Part shown: positions 52,429 through 61,369 of the stretch, in pieces
Numbering within the stretch: position 1 is the first letter of the stretch
Layout of the letters: the number at the start of each line of letters is the position of its first letter
Origin: an uncultured Clostridia bacterium
Lineage (GTDB): Bacteria > Bacillota > Clostridia > Christensenellales > UBA1242
DNA: 64,000 nucleotides
NCBI GenBank assembly: GCA_905235475.1
Contig: CAJOLU010000004.1
Coordinates: 1 to 64,000 of the forward strand
Reading direction: 5' to 3'
Translations under genes and position numbers: made by a program
Notes under the pieces: model-generated
What the model saw: the letters and a program-made list of their open reading frames with translations, nothing else
The model's database searches: none
What the model was told of the DNA's origin: nothing

Positions 52429-53669
52429 AAACTTTCCTCAACTTTTAAGACTAAATCTTTTCCAAGTTTTTGTTTATCTATCACAATTTCTTCAATAGTT
52501 CCTGGGCGCACAACAGGCTTGAAATTTGTTGAAATTTTATTGCCATCACTATAAGCATTAATAAACACCTTTTTCATTTCTTTTGAAACTCTAAAGAATA
52601 TGCTTGTTTTGTCTTTGTTTTTATAGACATAGTTTTTGCTAACATAACGAATGTTTTGGTCATATTCCACTTTTATTTTATTCTTAATAGGCAAACTTTT
52701 GACAGCAAACTTTGCCGCACACTCGCCCGCCTTTAAGCCCTCACGAGTAACATTATCCACAAGGTCATTAACATGCAAAACATTTCCACACACAAAAAAC
52801 TCTCTTTCTGTTGTTTGATAAAACTCGTTAACAACATATGAACTTGTCACACTGCTTTCTTCCAAATTCTTTCCACTCAAAAGTTCTGTTTCTGGAACTA
52901 ACCCAACAGAAAGCAAAACTGTGTCGCACTCAATAAACTTTTGTTTTTTAAGGTCGAACGAAAAGTCTTTGTTAACAGGAGCCACAATAACTCCCGTCAC
53001 TCTTTGGTCCCCACACACTTTCACGATTGAGTGAGATAAATATAGCGGAATGTTAAAGTCTTGTAAACATTGGGTAACATTTCTTGCAAGTCCGCCACAA
53101 GTTGGCATAATTTCATAAACCCCCAAAACTTGAGCCCCCTCACAAGTCATTCTTCTTGCCATAATAAGCCCAATATCTCCAGAACCTAGAATAACAACTT
53201 TTTTGCCCACCATTTTCCCGTGAATGTTAACAATTTTTTGAGCCTCTCCAGCAGAAAAAACACCTGCTGGCCTATCTCCACACAAATTGATTGCTGGACC
53301 TGGTTTTTCCCTACAGCCATTTGCAAACACAACCGCTTTTGTGTGAATTTTTTTAATTCCTTCCTCGTTTTCAATTGTTATAATAACATCTTTTTCTTTC
53401 TGCTTTTTAACAGAGATAACAACGCTAGATAATATTGTTTTTATTTTTGCTTCTTCAATTTTTTTAATCCAAAAGTTTGCATATTCAGGTCCTGTTAATT
53501 CTTCGCCCAAATAGTGAAGTCCAAAACCATTGTGTATGCACTGATTTAAAATTCCACCAAGGCGATATTCCCTTTCAATAATAACAACTTTTGCCCCATT
53601 TTTGTGAGCCTCGTATGCTGCTGCCATTCCTGCTGGACCCCCACCAACAACCACAACATCAGTTTTCAT
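52425..53669 (-). CDS. NAD(P)/FAD-dependent oxidoreductase (GlpB-like partner)
   Basis: 414 residues with a double Rossmann layout: FAD motif VVGGGPAGMAAAYEAHKNG near residue 5, CIHNGFGLHYLGEELTGPEY, a GATG-like VFANGCREKPG, and the NAD-binding GSGDIGLIMARRM near residue 165. It is the partner flavoprotein of the dehydrogenase encoded immediately upstream and overlaps it by 11 nt. In Clostridia, this trio (GlpA-like, this enzyme, DUF1667) oxidises glycerol-3-phosphate to dihydroxyacetone phosphate. GGAGG lies 4-5 nt before the ATG, inside the upstream gene. Confidence 0.88.
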   Translation of the reverse strand: MKTDVVVVGGGPAGMAAAYEAHKNGAKVVIIEREYRLGGILNQCIHNGFGLHYLGEELTGPEYANFWIKKIEEAKIKTILSSVVISVKKQKEKDVIITIENEEGIKKIHTKAVVFANGCREKPGPAINLCGDRPAGVFSAGEAQKIVNIHGKMVGKKVVILGSGDIGLIMARRMTCEGAQVLGVYEIMPTCGGLARNVTQCLQDFNIPLYLSHSIVKVCGDQRVTGVIVAPVNKDFSFDLKKQKFIECDTVLLSVGLVPETELLSGKNLEESSVTSSYVVNEFYQTTEREFFVCGNVLHVNDLVDNVTREGLKAGECAAKFAVKSLPIKNKIKVEYDQNIRYVSKNYVYKNKDKTSIFFRVSKEMKKVFINAYSDGNKISTNFKPVVRPGTIEEIVIDKQKLGKDLVLKVEESL

Positions 53670-55101
53670 ATGGGCCTCCTTTTTTTATGTCTCCACAAAT
53701 AAGTTCAGAGCCATCTTGATTTTGAACAATTTGTTCCTTTTTTACTCTTTTTTCGTTTGCCATAATGCGAATTAGTTTTGGAATACAAAAACTTCCTTGA
53801 CACCTTCCCATTGTTGGTCTAACTCTTCTCTTTAAGGCATCTATGCTAACTGGTTTTAGTGGAGAATTTAACGCATCAATAATTTCTCCCTCACTAATAT
53901 GTTCACAACGGCACACAATCTTGCCATAACTTGGATTTCGTTTTATGAGTTCATTTAATTCTTTTTCACTCATATGCTCTGTGTTTATGTATGGCTTTCT
54001 TTTCTTAAACTTTATGTCTTTTGTTTCAATTCCATTTTCAATAAGTTTTTCCACAAAATATTTTGCAATTGCAGGTGCTGCTGTGAGCCCTGGAGAACAA
54101 ATGCCAACAGCATAGAAAAAGTTTTTATTGTTTTCATCCTCACCAATTTCAAAATCTTTGCCAGCCTTCACACGAACACCCGCAAAAAGCTTGATTGTCT
54201 TTTTAAAGTTTGGTGCATCCATTGTGTTGTTTATTTGTGCTTTGATGTTCGTAATACTTTGAGTGGTTACTGATTTATCGTCTTTTTCGCACTCAACAGC
54301 AGTTGGACCAAACATAATGTTTCCGTGAACAGTGATGTTTGCCAAAATCCCTTTTGAAATTTCTGTTGGAAGTGGAAAAATTGGGTGGTGTATGTAACCT
54401 TGTGTGGATTTATCAAGCAAGATATATTCCCCTTTCACATAGTTCATATCAAAAGTTTTTGCACCAACCATTTTGTTAATTTCACTAGAATTTGGCCCAG
54501 CGCAGTTAACAACATATTTTGCTTTTATTTCTTGTTCCCCATCACTTATGATGTAACCATCTTTTTGTTTTTTGATGGACCTTACGCAAAACTTTAACTT
54601 AACAGTTCCGCCGTTTATCATTCCCTCTTCCGCCAAGCCAATGCAAACAGAATATGGAGAAACAACTGCACCAGTTGGAGCAAAAAGAGCAATGGTCATA
54701 TTTGGATTTAGGTTTGGCTCCATTTTTCTTAATTCATCTTGTTCAATAATGCGTAAGCCTTGAACTCCATTCTCTTTTCCACGAGCCATTAATGCAATAA
54801 GTTTTTCTCGACCTTCTTCACTTGCAACAGTTAGTGTTCCGCACTCAAGATAGTCAACTCCTAAACGCTCACACATATCTTTATACATCAAGTTCCCTTC
54901 AAGGTTATATTTTGCCATTTTTGAACCAGGAATTGGGTCATAACCTGAGTGAACAATTCCACTGTTGGCTTTTGTGGCGTAGGCAGCCACATCATTTGCT
55001 TCTTCCAAAAGGCACGCATTAACACCCTTTCGAACAGCTTCTGAAAAAGTGGCTGTTCCCACAATTCCTCCCCCAATAATAACTAAATCAAAACTTTCCA
55101 T
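53659..55101 (-). CDS. glpA: Glycerol-3-phosphate dehydrogenase (GlpA-like) with BFD domain
   Basis: 480 residues from ATG at 55101 (GGAG about 7 nt in front). FAD-dependent dehydrogenase: VIIGGGIVGTATFSEAVRKG near residue 7, GIVHSGYDPIPGSKMA, and MEPNLNPNMTIALFAPTGAVVSPY. The C-terminal 90 residues are a BFD-like [2Fe-2S] domain with VCRCE and GRCQGSFC. It converts glycerol-3-phosphate to dihydroxyacetone phosphate. It is first in an operon with the GlpB-like enzyme and DUF1667 and is divergent from glpK, which makes its substrate. Confidence 0.92.
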   Translation of the reverse strand: MESFDLVIIGGGIVGTATFSEAVRKGVNACLLEEANDVAAYATKANSGIVHSGYDPIPGSKMAKYNLEGNLMYKDMCERLGVDYLECGTLTVASEEGREKLIALMARGKENGVQGLRIIEQDELRKMEPNLNPNMTIALFAPTGAVVSPYSVCIGLAEEGMINGGTVKLKFCVRSIKKQKDGYIISDGEQEIKAKYVVNCAGPNSSEINKMVGAKTFDMNYVKGEYILLDKSTQGYIHHPIFPLPTEISKGILANITVHGNIMFGPTAVECEKDDKSVTTQSITNIKAQINNTMDAPNFKKTIKLFAGVRVKAGKDFEIGEDENNKNFFYAVGICSPGLTAAPAIAKYFVEKLIENGIETKDIKFKKRKPYINTEHMSEKELNELIKRNPSYGKIVCRCEHISEGEIIDALNSPLKPVSIDALKRRVRPTMGRCQGSFCIPKLIRIMANEKRVKKEQIVQNQDGSELICGDIKKGGPYEN

Positions 55102-55130
55102 ATCATACTCCATCAAAGTTATTTATGCTT

Positions 55131-55159
55131 ATTCTACTAAATATAGCTGAAAAATGCAA
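55131..55159 (-). promoter_or_regulatory. Promoter of glpA operon
   Basis: TTGCAT (55154-55159), 17 bp, TAGAAT (55131-55136) on the minus strand. Confidence 0.65.
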
Positions 55160-55185
55160 ATAAAATAAAAAGTTTTAAATTATAT

Positions 55186-55215
55186 TTGCTAAATTCTGCA
55201 TTATTTTGCTATAAT
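55186..55215 (+). promoter_or_regulatory. Promoter of glpK
   Basis: TTGCTA (55186-55191), 18 bp, TATAAT (55210-55215). It is about 27 bp from the divergent glpA promoter, so a shared regulator is possible; no operator was recognised. Confidence 0.65.
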
Positions 55216-55240
55216 TATCACAAAGAAAGGGGGGTTATAT

Positions 55241-56707
55241 ATGAAACAATATATTGTTGCCATTGATGAAGGAACATCAAGTGTTCGAACAGTTGTGTTC
55301 GACATTTCAAAAAATGCTATTATTTTAACAAGAAAAGAAAAACTGCAATCATATTACCCGCAACCTGGTTGGGTGGAACAAGATGCGGAAGAAATTTGGG
55401 AAAAAACCAAGGCGTGCCTAGATGATGTTTTGGCTAAAATAGACCCTGCACAAGTTGTTGGCATTGGAATCACAAACCAAAGAGAAACAACTGTTGTGTG
55501 GAACAAAAAAACAGGTGTGCCAGTCAATATGGCAATTTCTTGGCAATGCAGAAGAACGGCAGATTATGTTAAAAGCCTTTCAAAAGCCCAAGTGGGATAC
55601 ATTCAAAAAACCTCTGGCCTTATTCCAGATGCGTATTTTAGTGCAACAAAAATTAAGTGGATTCTAGACAACAACAAAAAGGCTCAGTCACTTCAAGCAA
55701 GTGGCAATCTTTGTGCTGGAACCATTGATTCATTTTTAGTATTTTCGCTCACAAATAAAAAAAGTTTTGTAACCGACATCACAAATGCTTCTAGAACGAT
55801 GCTCCTAAATATCAAAACTGGAAAGTGGGATAACAAACTTTTGTCTATTTTTGGAATTGATGAAAAAATTCTTCCACAGGTTGTGGAAAACGACCAACTC
55901 ATTGGCTATTATTCATTTAACGGAACAGATATTCCAATTGCTGGCATTTGTGGCGACCAACAAAGTTCATTGTTTGGGCAAGCTTGTTTTAACAAGGGCG
56001 ACATTAAAGCAACTTATGGAACTGGCTCATTCATTTTGTTAAACACTGGGGAAGACCTACTTTATAGTAAAAACAAACTTGTGACAACAATCGCCTTAAA
56101 ACTCAAAGACAAACCAATCACTTACGCAGTTGAGGGAAGTGTGTTTAACTGTGGAACTGCGGTTGATTGGCTTGAAAAGATTGGATTGACTCATGGGCCA
56201 AAAGATTGTGATAGGCTAGCCCTAGAAGTTGATAACAGCAATGAATCACACTTTGTTCCCGCATTCACTGGGCTTGGTGCCCCTTATTGGGAGCCAAACG
56301 CAAGAGCAAGCCTTGTGGGAATTTTGTTAAACACAAACAAATCCCATATCGCTCGTGCTGTTTTGGAGGGAATTGCCTACTCTGTTTATGATGTTTTTAG
56401 AGTTCTGGAAAAAGACTTTAACTTTATTGGCAAAGTTATCAAAGTTGATGGTGGGGTTGCAAACAGTGATGTTTGTATGCAGACCACAAGCAATATGACA
56501 GGACGAAACATCACAAGAAGTAAAGAACTTGAATCAACATCTATGGGAGTTATTTATTTGTGTGGACTTGCTATGGGAGTTTTTAAGAGCCTTACTAACA
56601 TTAAAGCCCGTTACACTCACGACAAAATCTACACTCCAAAACTTAAAAAAGACAAAGTTGATGAACTTTACAGCAAATGGAAAGATGCTGTTAAAAGAAC
56701 AATTTAA
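55241..56707 (+). CDS. glpK: Glycerol kinase
   Basis: 488 residues, normal length, FGGY family. Phosphorylates glycerol to glycerol-3-phosphate. N-terminal ATP loop AIDEGTSSVRTVVFD (a Glu replaces the usual Gln), PGWVEQDAEEIW, GIGITNQRETTVVW, ISWQCRRTA, IAGICGDQQSSLFGQ, ATYGTGSF and LGAPYWEPNAR are all present. AAAGGGGGG precedes the ATG. It is followed 12 nt later by the hydrolase gene. No glpF facilitator is in the window. Confidence 0.96.
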   Translation: MKQYIVAIDEGTSSVRTVVFDISKNAIILTRKEKLQSYYPQPGWVEQDAEEIWEKTKACLDDVLAKIDPAQVVGIGITNQRETTVVWNKKTGVPVNMAISWQCRRTADYVKSLSKAQVGYIQKTSGLIPDAYFSATKIKWILDNNKKAQSLQASGNLCAGTIDSFLVFSLTNKKSFVTDITNASRTMLLNIKTGKWDNKLLSIFGIDEKILPQVVENDQLIGYYSFNGTDIPIAGICGDQQSSLFGQACFNKGDIKATYGTGSFILLNTGEDLLYSKNKLVTTIALKLKDKPITYAVEGSVFNCGTAVDWLEKIGLTHGPKDCDRLALEVDNSNESHFVPAFTGLGAPYWEPNARASLVGILLNTNKSHIARAVLEGIAYSVYDVFRVLEKDFNFIGKVIKVDGGVANSDVCMQTTSNMTGRNITRSKELESTSMGVIYLCGLAMGVFKSLTNIKARYTHDKIYTPKLKKDKVDELYSKWKDAVKRTI

Positions 56708-56719
56708 GGAGGATACAAA

Positions 56720-57664
56720 ATGATAGGCGCAAAATATGTTGATAGTTTTGATGGGGCAAAAATCTACACCAGACTATGGGATGAAACAAAAAATCCACGC
56801 GGAGTTGTTTTGATTATTCACGGAATGTGTGAACACTCAAAACGTTATGAGGACTTTGCAAAATTTTTAAATAAGCACGATTATGTTTGTTTTGCATTTG
56901 ACCTTCGTGCTCACGGGAAAACATCGGTTAGTATTGATGCATTAGGAAAATATGACGGCGACTTGTTTGCAGACACAGTGAATGACGCAATCTTTTTCTC
57001 TCACTTGTTAAATGAGCTATATCCCTCTCTTCCTCTTTTGGTTTTTGGGCACAGTTTTGGCTCTTTTGTGTTACAAAGATATGTGGAGTGCTATGACCAA
57101 TATAAAGGTGTTGTTTTTTGTGGAAGTGCAAATATGAAACATCAAGCAAGTGTTTCTCTTGGGCAATTTATTAGTGGAATAAGTAAATTCTTTTGTGGAA
57201 AAAACAAAAAAGCAAAAATGATTGCAAAACTAAGTTTTGGAGCATATGCAAAACCTTTTGAAAACGGAAACTGGCTAACTCGTGATGAAAAAGTTTGGGA
57301 AAATTACAACAAAGATGAATATTGTGGATTTATTTGTAGCCACAACTTCTATTATTCTTTTTTCAAGAATTTGAAAAAGATTTATAAAAAAGATAATTTG
57401 GAGCAAATTAATAAGAGCAAGCCAATGCTGATTATTTCTGGAAGCCAAGACCCAGTTGGCTCATTTGGAAAACTTTCAACAAAACTTGATGACCTATACA
57501 CAAAAATTGGAGTAACTCAAAAGGAGTTTAAACTTTATGATGGCGCCAGACACGAACTTTTGAATGAAACAAACAAAGAAGAAGTTTATGCAGATATGTT
57601 AAAATATTTGGATAAATGCACGCAAAAAAGCGTTGCAAGAAGAAAAACAGCAAAAAATACATAA
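56720..57664 (+). CDS. Alpha/beta hydrolase, monoacylglycerol-lipase-like
   Basis: 314 residues of the serine-aminopeptidase-S33/hydrolase_4 type. LIIHGMCEHSKRY holds the oxyanion region, GHSFGS the nucleophile Ser112, FDLRAHGKTS the early turn, GSQDPVG the acid and GARHELLNE the base His. The family includes monoacylglycerol lipases, which release glycerol and fatty acid; the position just behind glpK fits that. AAGGAGG lies before the ATG. No signal peptide, so it acts in the cytosol. Substrate not proven; other esters are possible. Confidence 0.85.
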   Translation: MIGAKYVDSFDGAKIYTRLWDETKNPRGVVLIIHGMCEHSKRYEDFAKFLNKHDYVCFAFDLRAHGKTSVSIDALGKYDGDLFADTVNDAIFFSHLLNELYPSLPLLVFGHSFGSFVLQRYVECYDQYKGVVFCGSANMKHQASVSLGQFISGISKFFCGKNKKAKMIAKLSFGAYAKPFENGNWLTRDEKVWENYNKDEYCGFICSHNFYYSFFKNLKKIYKKDNLEQINKSKPMLIISGSQDPVGSFGKLSTKLDDLYTKIGVTQKEFKLYDGARHELLNETNKEEVYADMLKYLDKCTQKSVARRKTAKNT

Positions 57665-57731
57665 AAACATTTGTCTTTTGTGCTGTGTTTTGTTAAAATT
57701 AAGAAATAAATAAAAAATTTGGAGGAGAAAT

Positions 57732-59006
57732 ATGCTATATCCAGAGATGCCAAAAAGTAAGAGAAAATCCAGTTATATTGTTGGTGGAATTTTTGCATTG
57801 CTTGTTGGGCTCATTATATTTTTGTTATTTTTACCCAGCTTTTTAGACAAAAACTTTGGCTTTAAACCTTGGGATTGGAACACCATTATTCCAAACATGA
57901 ATAATACTTTCTTTGGTCAAGTTGGATTTTATTTAGGAATTGTGTTGCCTGTTACTTTATTCTTGTGTGCTGTTGCATCACTCTTTATGGGCCTAAGCAA
58001 AAGCAGTGGGCTATTTAAAGGAAGTGTTATGGCTTCCACTTTGGCTTTAATTTTAAAGCACTCACTTGCCCCAGCAAATTTCACATCACAGGTTACAAAC
58101 TTTTTTGCATATATTGAATATGCCTTAGTTATAATTGCATTAATTCTTGCCATTCTTGCAACAGTGTTTAGATTTATTGGCGAAGAACCTTATGCTCCTT
58201 TTAGAGCAAATAGTTTTCACTTCTACGCAAGTTATGGCCTCATTGTTGTTACTGCCTTTGATGTTTTTGCAGGACTGTTTGGTTTAGATGCAATTGTTGC
58301 AAATGTTAGTTATTATATTGGAGCAGTGTTTGGATTATTTTTGATTATTGCTGGAATTTGGATGTTCTGCACATCAACTCGTGATCCAAGTGAATATGGA
58401 ATAGGTTACGAAAGAGATGCAAAAATTAATGCAGATAAAAAAGTGAACCAAACCAAAGAAAACGCTCAAACACAAAGTCCACAGCAAAACACAACACAAC
58501 AACAAGAAACAACACAACAACAGAACACAACTCCGCAACAACCAAGGATTGGACCAGATGGAAAGCCTCTTCCTCCAATACCTCCAAGACCACCAATGCC
58601 AAACGGACAACCACAACCAAATATGCAACAACCAAACGCTCAACCATTTAACGCTCAACAACAAAACGCTCAAGCAAACATGGAAAAAGCTCCTCAAACC
58701 AGTGGGCAAGCACCTCAAGGAACAAACAGACCCGCTTCAGTTCCTCCAAAACCTTTCGTTGGGCCAAATGGAACAACACTCCCTCCAAGACCACCAATGC
58801 CTCCAAGAATTGGACCAGACGGAAAGCCACTCCCTCCAATGCCTCCAAGACAACCAATGCCAAACGGGCAACCACAACCAAATATGCAACAGCCAAATGC
58901 TCAACCAGTTAACACTCAACAACCAAACGCTCAAGCAAACGTGGAAAACGCTCCTCAATCTAACACACAAACAACCCAAACATCAAATGATGGCGAGGAA
59001 AAATAA
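57732..59006 (+). CDS. Multi-span membrane protein with Pro/Gln/Asn-rich tail
   Basis: 424 residues. About five hydrophobic helices in the first 220 residues are followed by a low-complexity cytosolic or surface tail. The tail holds two copies of a roughly 52-residue block beginning PRIGPDGKPLPP and ending QAN[MV]E-x-APQ; a shorter GPNGTTLPPRPP copy lies between them. Proline-rich modules with PPRPPMP could bind SH3-like or other partners. GGAGG precedes the ATG. It is 3 nt ahead of the dCMP deaminase gene and probably co-transcribed. Function unknown. Confidence 0.78.
   Translation: MLYPEMPKSKRKSSYIVGGIFALLVGLIIFLLFLPSFLDKNFGFKPWDWNTIIPNMNNTFFGQVGFYLGIVLPVTLFLCAVASLFMGLSKSSGLFKGSVMASTLALILKHSLAPANFTSQVTNFFAYIEYALVIIALILAILATVFRFIGEEPYAPFRANSFHFYASYGLIVVTAFDVFAGLFGLDAIVANVSYYIGAVFGLFLIIAGIWMFCTSTRDPSEYGIGYERDAKINADKKVNQTKENAQTQSPQQNTTQQQETTQQQNTTPQQPRIGPDGKPLPPIPPRPPMPNGQPQPNMQQPNAQPFNAQQQNAQANMEKAPQTSGQAPQGTNRPASVPPKPFVGPNGTTLPPRPPMPPRIGPDGKPLPPMPPRQPMPNGQPQPNMQQPNAQPVNTQQPNAQANVENAPQSNTQTTQTSNDGEEK
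58542..58697 (+). repeat. Tail-repeat copy 1
   Basis: A 156-bp coding repeat, in frame, matched by 58803-58958 exactly 261 bp downstream with scattered substitutions. Confidence 0.8.
58803..58958 (+). repeat. Tail-repeat copy 2
   Basis: Second copy of the 156-bp in-frame repeat; it encodes the Pro/Asn/Gln block of the membrane protein. Confidence 0.8.
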
Positions 59007-59009
59007 AAT

Positions 59010-59474
59010 ATGAAAAAAAATATAAAACAAGACACGTGGGACTCAAGATATATGCAAATGGCACAGCTTGTTGGTTCTTGGTCCACTTGTATTAGAAAAA
59101 ACAGACAAGTTGGAGCAATTATTGTTAAAGACAATATAATTATCTCAACAGGTTTTAATGGCGCTCCAGGAGAAATTAAAAGTTGTGTTGAAAGAGGTGA
59201 ATGTTTAAGAGATAAGATGGGCATTGAAAGTGGAACAAGGCAAGAATTATGCTATTCTGTTCATGCTGAACAAAGTGCAATGATGCAAGCAGCAAAAATA
59301 GGAACATCAATTAACGGCTCAACAATGTATATAACACACCAACCTTGTTCACTATGTGCAAGAATGATGATAAATTCTGGAATTGTTAGAATTGTTTACG
59401 AGCAAGATTATCCCGATAAATTCTCACTCAAACTTCTAAAAGAAGCAGGAATTGAAGTTGTTAAACTTAAATAA
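59010..59474 (+). CDS. dCMP deaminase family protein
   Basis: 154 residues. Zinc site: HAE (85-87) and PCSLC (Cys113, Cys116). It also has STCIRKNRQVGAIIV and STGFNGAPG, the marks of dCMP/deoxycytidylate deaminase (ComEB-like). It makes dUMP from dCMP for thymidylate synthesis. GAGG lies inside the end of the upstream gene, 13 nt before the ATG, so translation is coupled. Full length and intact. Confidence 0.9.
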   Translation: MKKNIKQDTWDSRYMQMAQLVGSWSTCIRKNRQVGAIIVKDNIIISTGFNGAPGEIKSCVERGECLRDKMGIESGTRQELCYSVHAEQSAMMQAAKIGTSINGSTMYITHQPCSLCARMMINSGIVRIVYEQDYPDKFSLKLLKEAGIEVVKLK

Positions 59475-59507
59475 AAAAAGGAACTTTGTAAATCAAAGTT
59501 CTTTTTG
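59475..59507 (+). terminator. Terminator of dCMP deaminase gene
   Basis: Stem AAAAAGGAACTTTG / CAAAGTTCTTTTT with a 5-nt loop. Confidence 0.82.
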
Positions 59508-59557
59508 TTTTTAAAAAATTAAATTAATTTAAAATTTTTGTATTTTTAAATAAATTA

Positions 59558-60709
59558 CTATTGTTTATTAAACCCTTCGGTAGTATCATGTGTTTTTTGT
59601 GCTTTACTAATAATTTCTTGTTTGTCGTTTGACCATCTATCACAAACAACATCAAGTTTTTCATTTTCATATTTTCCAACAATTGTGTCAGTATAAACAG
59701 AACTTTCTATTGCTGACTGCCCCAACACTTGTTTTTTACCAGCAGCCCTTATGCCTTTTGAAAAAGTGCAGTGACATAATTCACAATCATTAACAACCGA
59801 ATAATTATTGATGTTGTCACAATCATGCAAAATTGTGTTTGTTACCTGTTTTGGCATATCGCCCTTACAACTTTCAATTTCACTTCCAATAACACTAAAA
59901 CATTTATCTTTTATTTTTGCATTATCTTTAAATTTGCCAAACTCAATCTCAGAATTTTTTATGCCAGTGTTAACAATTTCCACCGCCCCATTTATGGTGC
60001 TATTTTCAACAATTGTTGCGTCTGTTAACGAAATACATTCATTTGAATGAATTTGGCTATTATCTATCTTAACACCATCTCCCAAAAAGCAGTTTGTTAA
60101 GTTGGTGTTAGAACCAATTGTGATATTTCTTCCATTTATTTCAACATCTTTAATGGTGTTGAATTTGTGTAGATTATTGTTGACCATTGAGAGATTAATT
60201 GCTGAAATTGTTGAGGGGCTTGAACTTGAAGATAAATCTTGCATATAAATCATCACATCTTCTGAACCTTGGATGTCATAATTATCAACAAAAGAGTCTT
60301 TTATAACAATGTTACGTCCCTCTATTTTTGAATTATTTATTAAAAATTCTCCAATCATTTTTGTTGTAACCGTCACATCTCCAACCAATTCACTATCTTT
60401 AATTGCAACACTTCCACCCTCTGGAAGAGAAATTTTAACATCTCCAAACAATTGGGAATTTCTAATTTGAACTGAACAAACTCCTTTTCCATACAAGATT
60501 GGAACTTTGGAGTGATCTTTCACATCTGGGAAAAACCTTGTTTTTTCATCAAAGTCCACTTTTCCTAAAAAATTAATAAGTGCACACACTTCGCCTTTTT
60601 TATAGTAAAATTCTATATCTTTGGCAAATCTTACTGGCAAATATGCCACTCCATCTATCATAATCCTTTCTGATTGTCTGTCTATTGTGTAATATTCTTT
60701 GTTTAGCAT
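59558..60709 (-). CDS. Cytosolic beta-solenoid (bactofilin-like?) protein
   Basis: 383 residues from ATG at 60709 (GGGAGGGG in front; the longer frame starts with the TTG of the -35 box). After a 60-residue start, almost the whole chain is made of short turns with N/D-S-x-I/V-x-G (for example QIRNSQLFGDVKI, SVAIKDSELVGDV, LINNSKIEGRNI, VENSTINGAVEI), the pattern of a right-handed beta-helix. No signal peptide is present, so unlike secreted beta-helices it stays inside. Bactofilins are one cytosolic example, but the length and lack of a bactofilin core motif make this only a suggestion. Confidence 0.65.
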   Translation of the reverse strand: MLNKEYYTIDRQSERIMIDGVAYLPVRFAKDIEFYYKKGEVCALINFLGKVDFDEKTRFFPDVKDHSKVPILYGKGVCSVQIRNSQLFGDVKISLPEGGSVAIKDSELVGDVTVTTKMIGEFLINNSKIEGRNIVIKDSFVDNYDIQGSEDVMIYMQDLSSSSSPSTISAINLSMVNNNLHKFNTIKDVEINGRNITIGSNTNLTNCFLGDGVKIDNSQIHSNECISLTDATIVENSTINGAVEIVNTGIKNSEIEFGKFKDNAKIKDKCFSVIGSEIESCKGDMPKQVTNTILHDCDNINNYSVVNDCELCHCTFSKGIRAAGKKQVLGQSAIESSVYTDTIVGKYENEKLDVVCDRWSNDKQEIISKAQKTHDTTEGFNKQ

Positions 60710-60732
60710 ATTTTTCCCCTCCCAACTCAATA

Positions 60733-60774
60733 TCAATATAACAAAAACATATAAAAAAGTCAATATAACAAAAA
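60733..60774 (-). repeat. Two 15-nt direct repeats in promoter
   Basis: TCAATATAACAAAAA (plus strand) at 60733-60747 and 60760-60774, identical and 27 nt apart. The first copy holds the -10 box, the second the -35 box of the downstream gene. Confidence 0.75.
60735..60763 (-). promoter_or_regulatory. Promoter of beta-solenoid gene
   Basis: TTGACT (60758-60763), 17 bp, TATATT (60735-60740) on the minus strand. Confidence 0.72.
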
Positions 60775-60797
60775 TAAAATCCCATAGGATTTTATTT
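60766..60797 (-). terminator. Terminator of DUF4234 gene
   Basis: Stem AAATAAAATCC/GGATTTTATTT with a 4-nt loop; a U run follows on the minus strand. Confidence 0.65.
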
Positions 60798-60811
60798 ATA
60801 AAAGTATTATA

Positions 60812-61216
60812 TCATTTATTAAAATATTTTGCATATTTGTCCACACGAACTTCTGTGATTGTTTTGTCTTTTTGATTAATGTCTATTGTTCCCAAATCAT
60901 TAGCCTTGTTTTGCAAAATAACTGGAACAAACAAATAACCAATGATTGTGATAGATAAAAGAAGATAAACAATTCCCAAATTGCCTTTTTTAGCCCCCAT
61001 AAATGCAAGTTGACCATCTATAGTGAAAAACCAATAAATCCAATATCCAATATTCACAAGTGGCACAAGTGAAATTAGAATATGCCCCCAAGGCATAATT
61101 CCTTTGCCTGTTTCTTCTCTAACTTCGTCTTGAAACTTATAGTTCCAAACAATGTAATAAATTCCCAAAGTTAAAATTGCCCACAATAGCATTAATCCAA
61201 CTTTTCTCTGTTTCAT
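60812..61216 (-). CDS. DUF4234 membrane protein
   Basis: 134 residues with three hydrophobic helices (about 8-25, 45-65 and 80-100). The start KVGLMLLWAILTLGIYYIVWNYKFQDEV and WGHILISLVPLVNIGYWIYWF are characteristic of DUF4234. GGGGG precedes the ATG. Single gene with its own terminator. Function unknown. Confidence 0.83.
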   Translation of the reverse strand: MKQRKVGLMLLWAILTLGIYYIVWNYKFQDEVREETGKGIMPWGHILISLVPLVNIGYWIYWFFTIDGQLAFMGAKKGNLGIVYLLLSITIIGYLFVPVILQNKANDLGTIDINQKDKTITEVRVDKYAKYFNK

Positions 61217-61299
61217 TTTTCCCCCAATTTTCTATTATTCTCATTTTAGCAGAAAACATTAAAAAAGACAAACAATTTAGCAATTTTAATAAAAGATTA

Positions 61300-61328
61300 T
61301 TGACTTAACTTTTAAAATTGATTATAAT
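61300..61328 (+). promoter_or_regulatory. Promoter of thrS
   Basis: TTGACT (61300-61305), 17 bp, TATAAT (61323-61328); 5' leader of about 35 nt, too short for a T-box. Confidence 0.82.
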
Positions 61329-61369
61329 TTGAGTATATAATTATATCAAATTTAAGGAGCAAATAAGAA

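Noticed and set aside
58374..59224. Several minus-strand ORFs opposite the Pro/Gln-rich tail
   Set aside because: They arise from the repeat on the plus strand (Leu/Trp/Val-rich translations) and lack SD sites.
61217..61369. T-box riboswitch before thrS
   Set aside because: The leader is about 35 nt and has no specifier stem or antiterminator; nothing riboswitch-like was seen.
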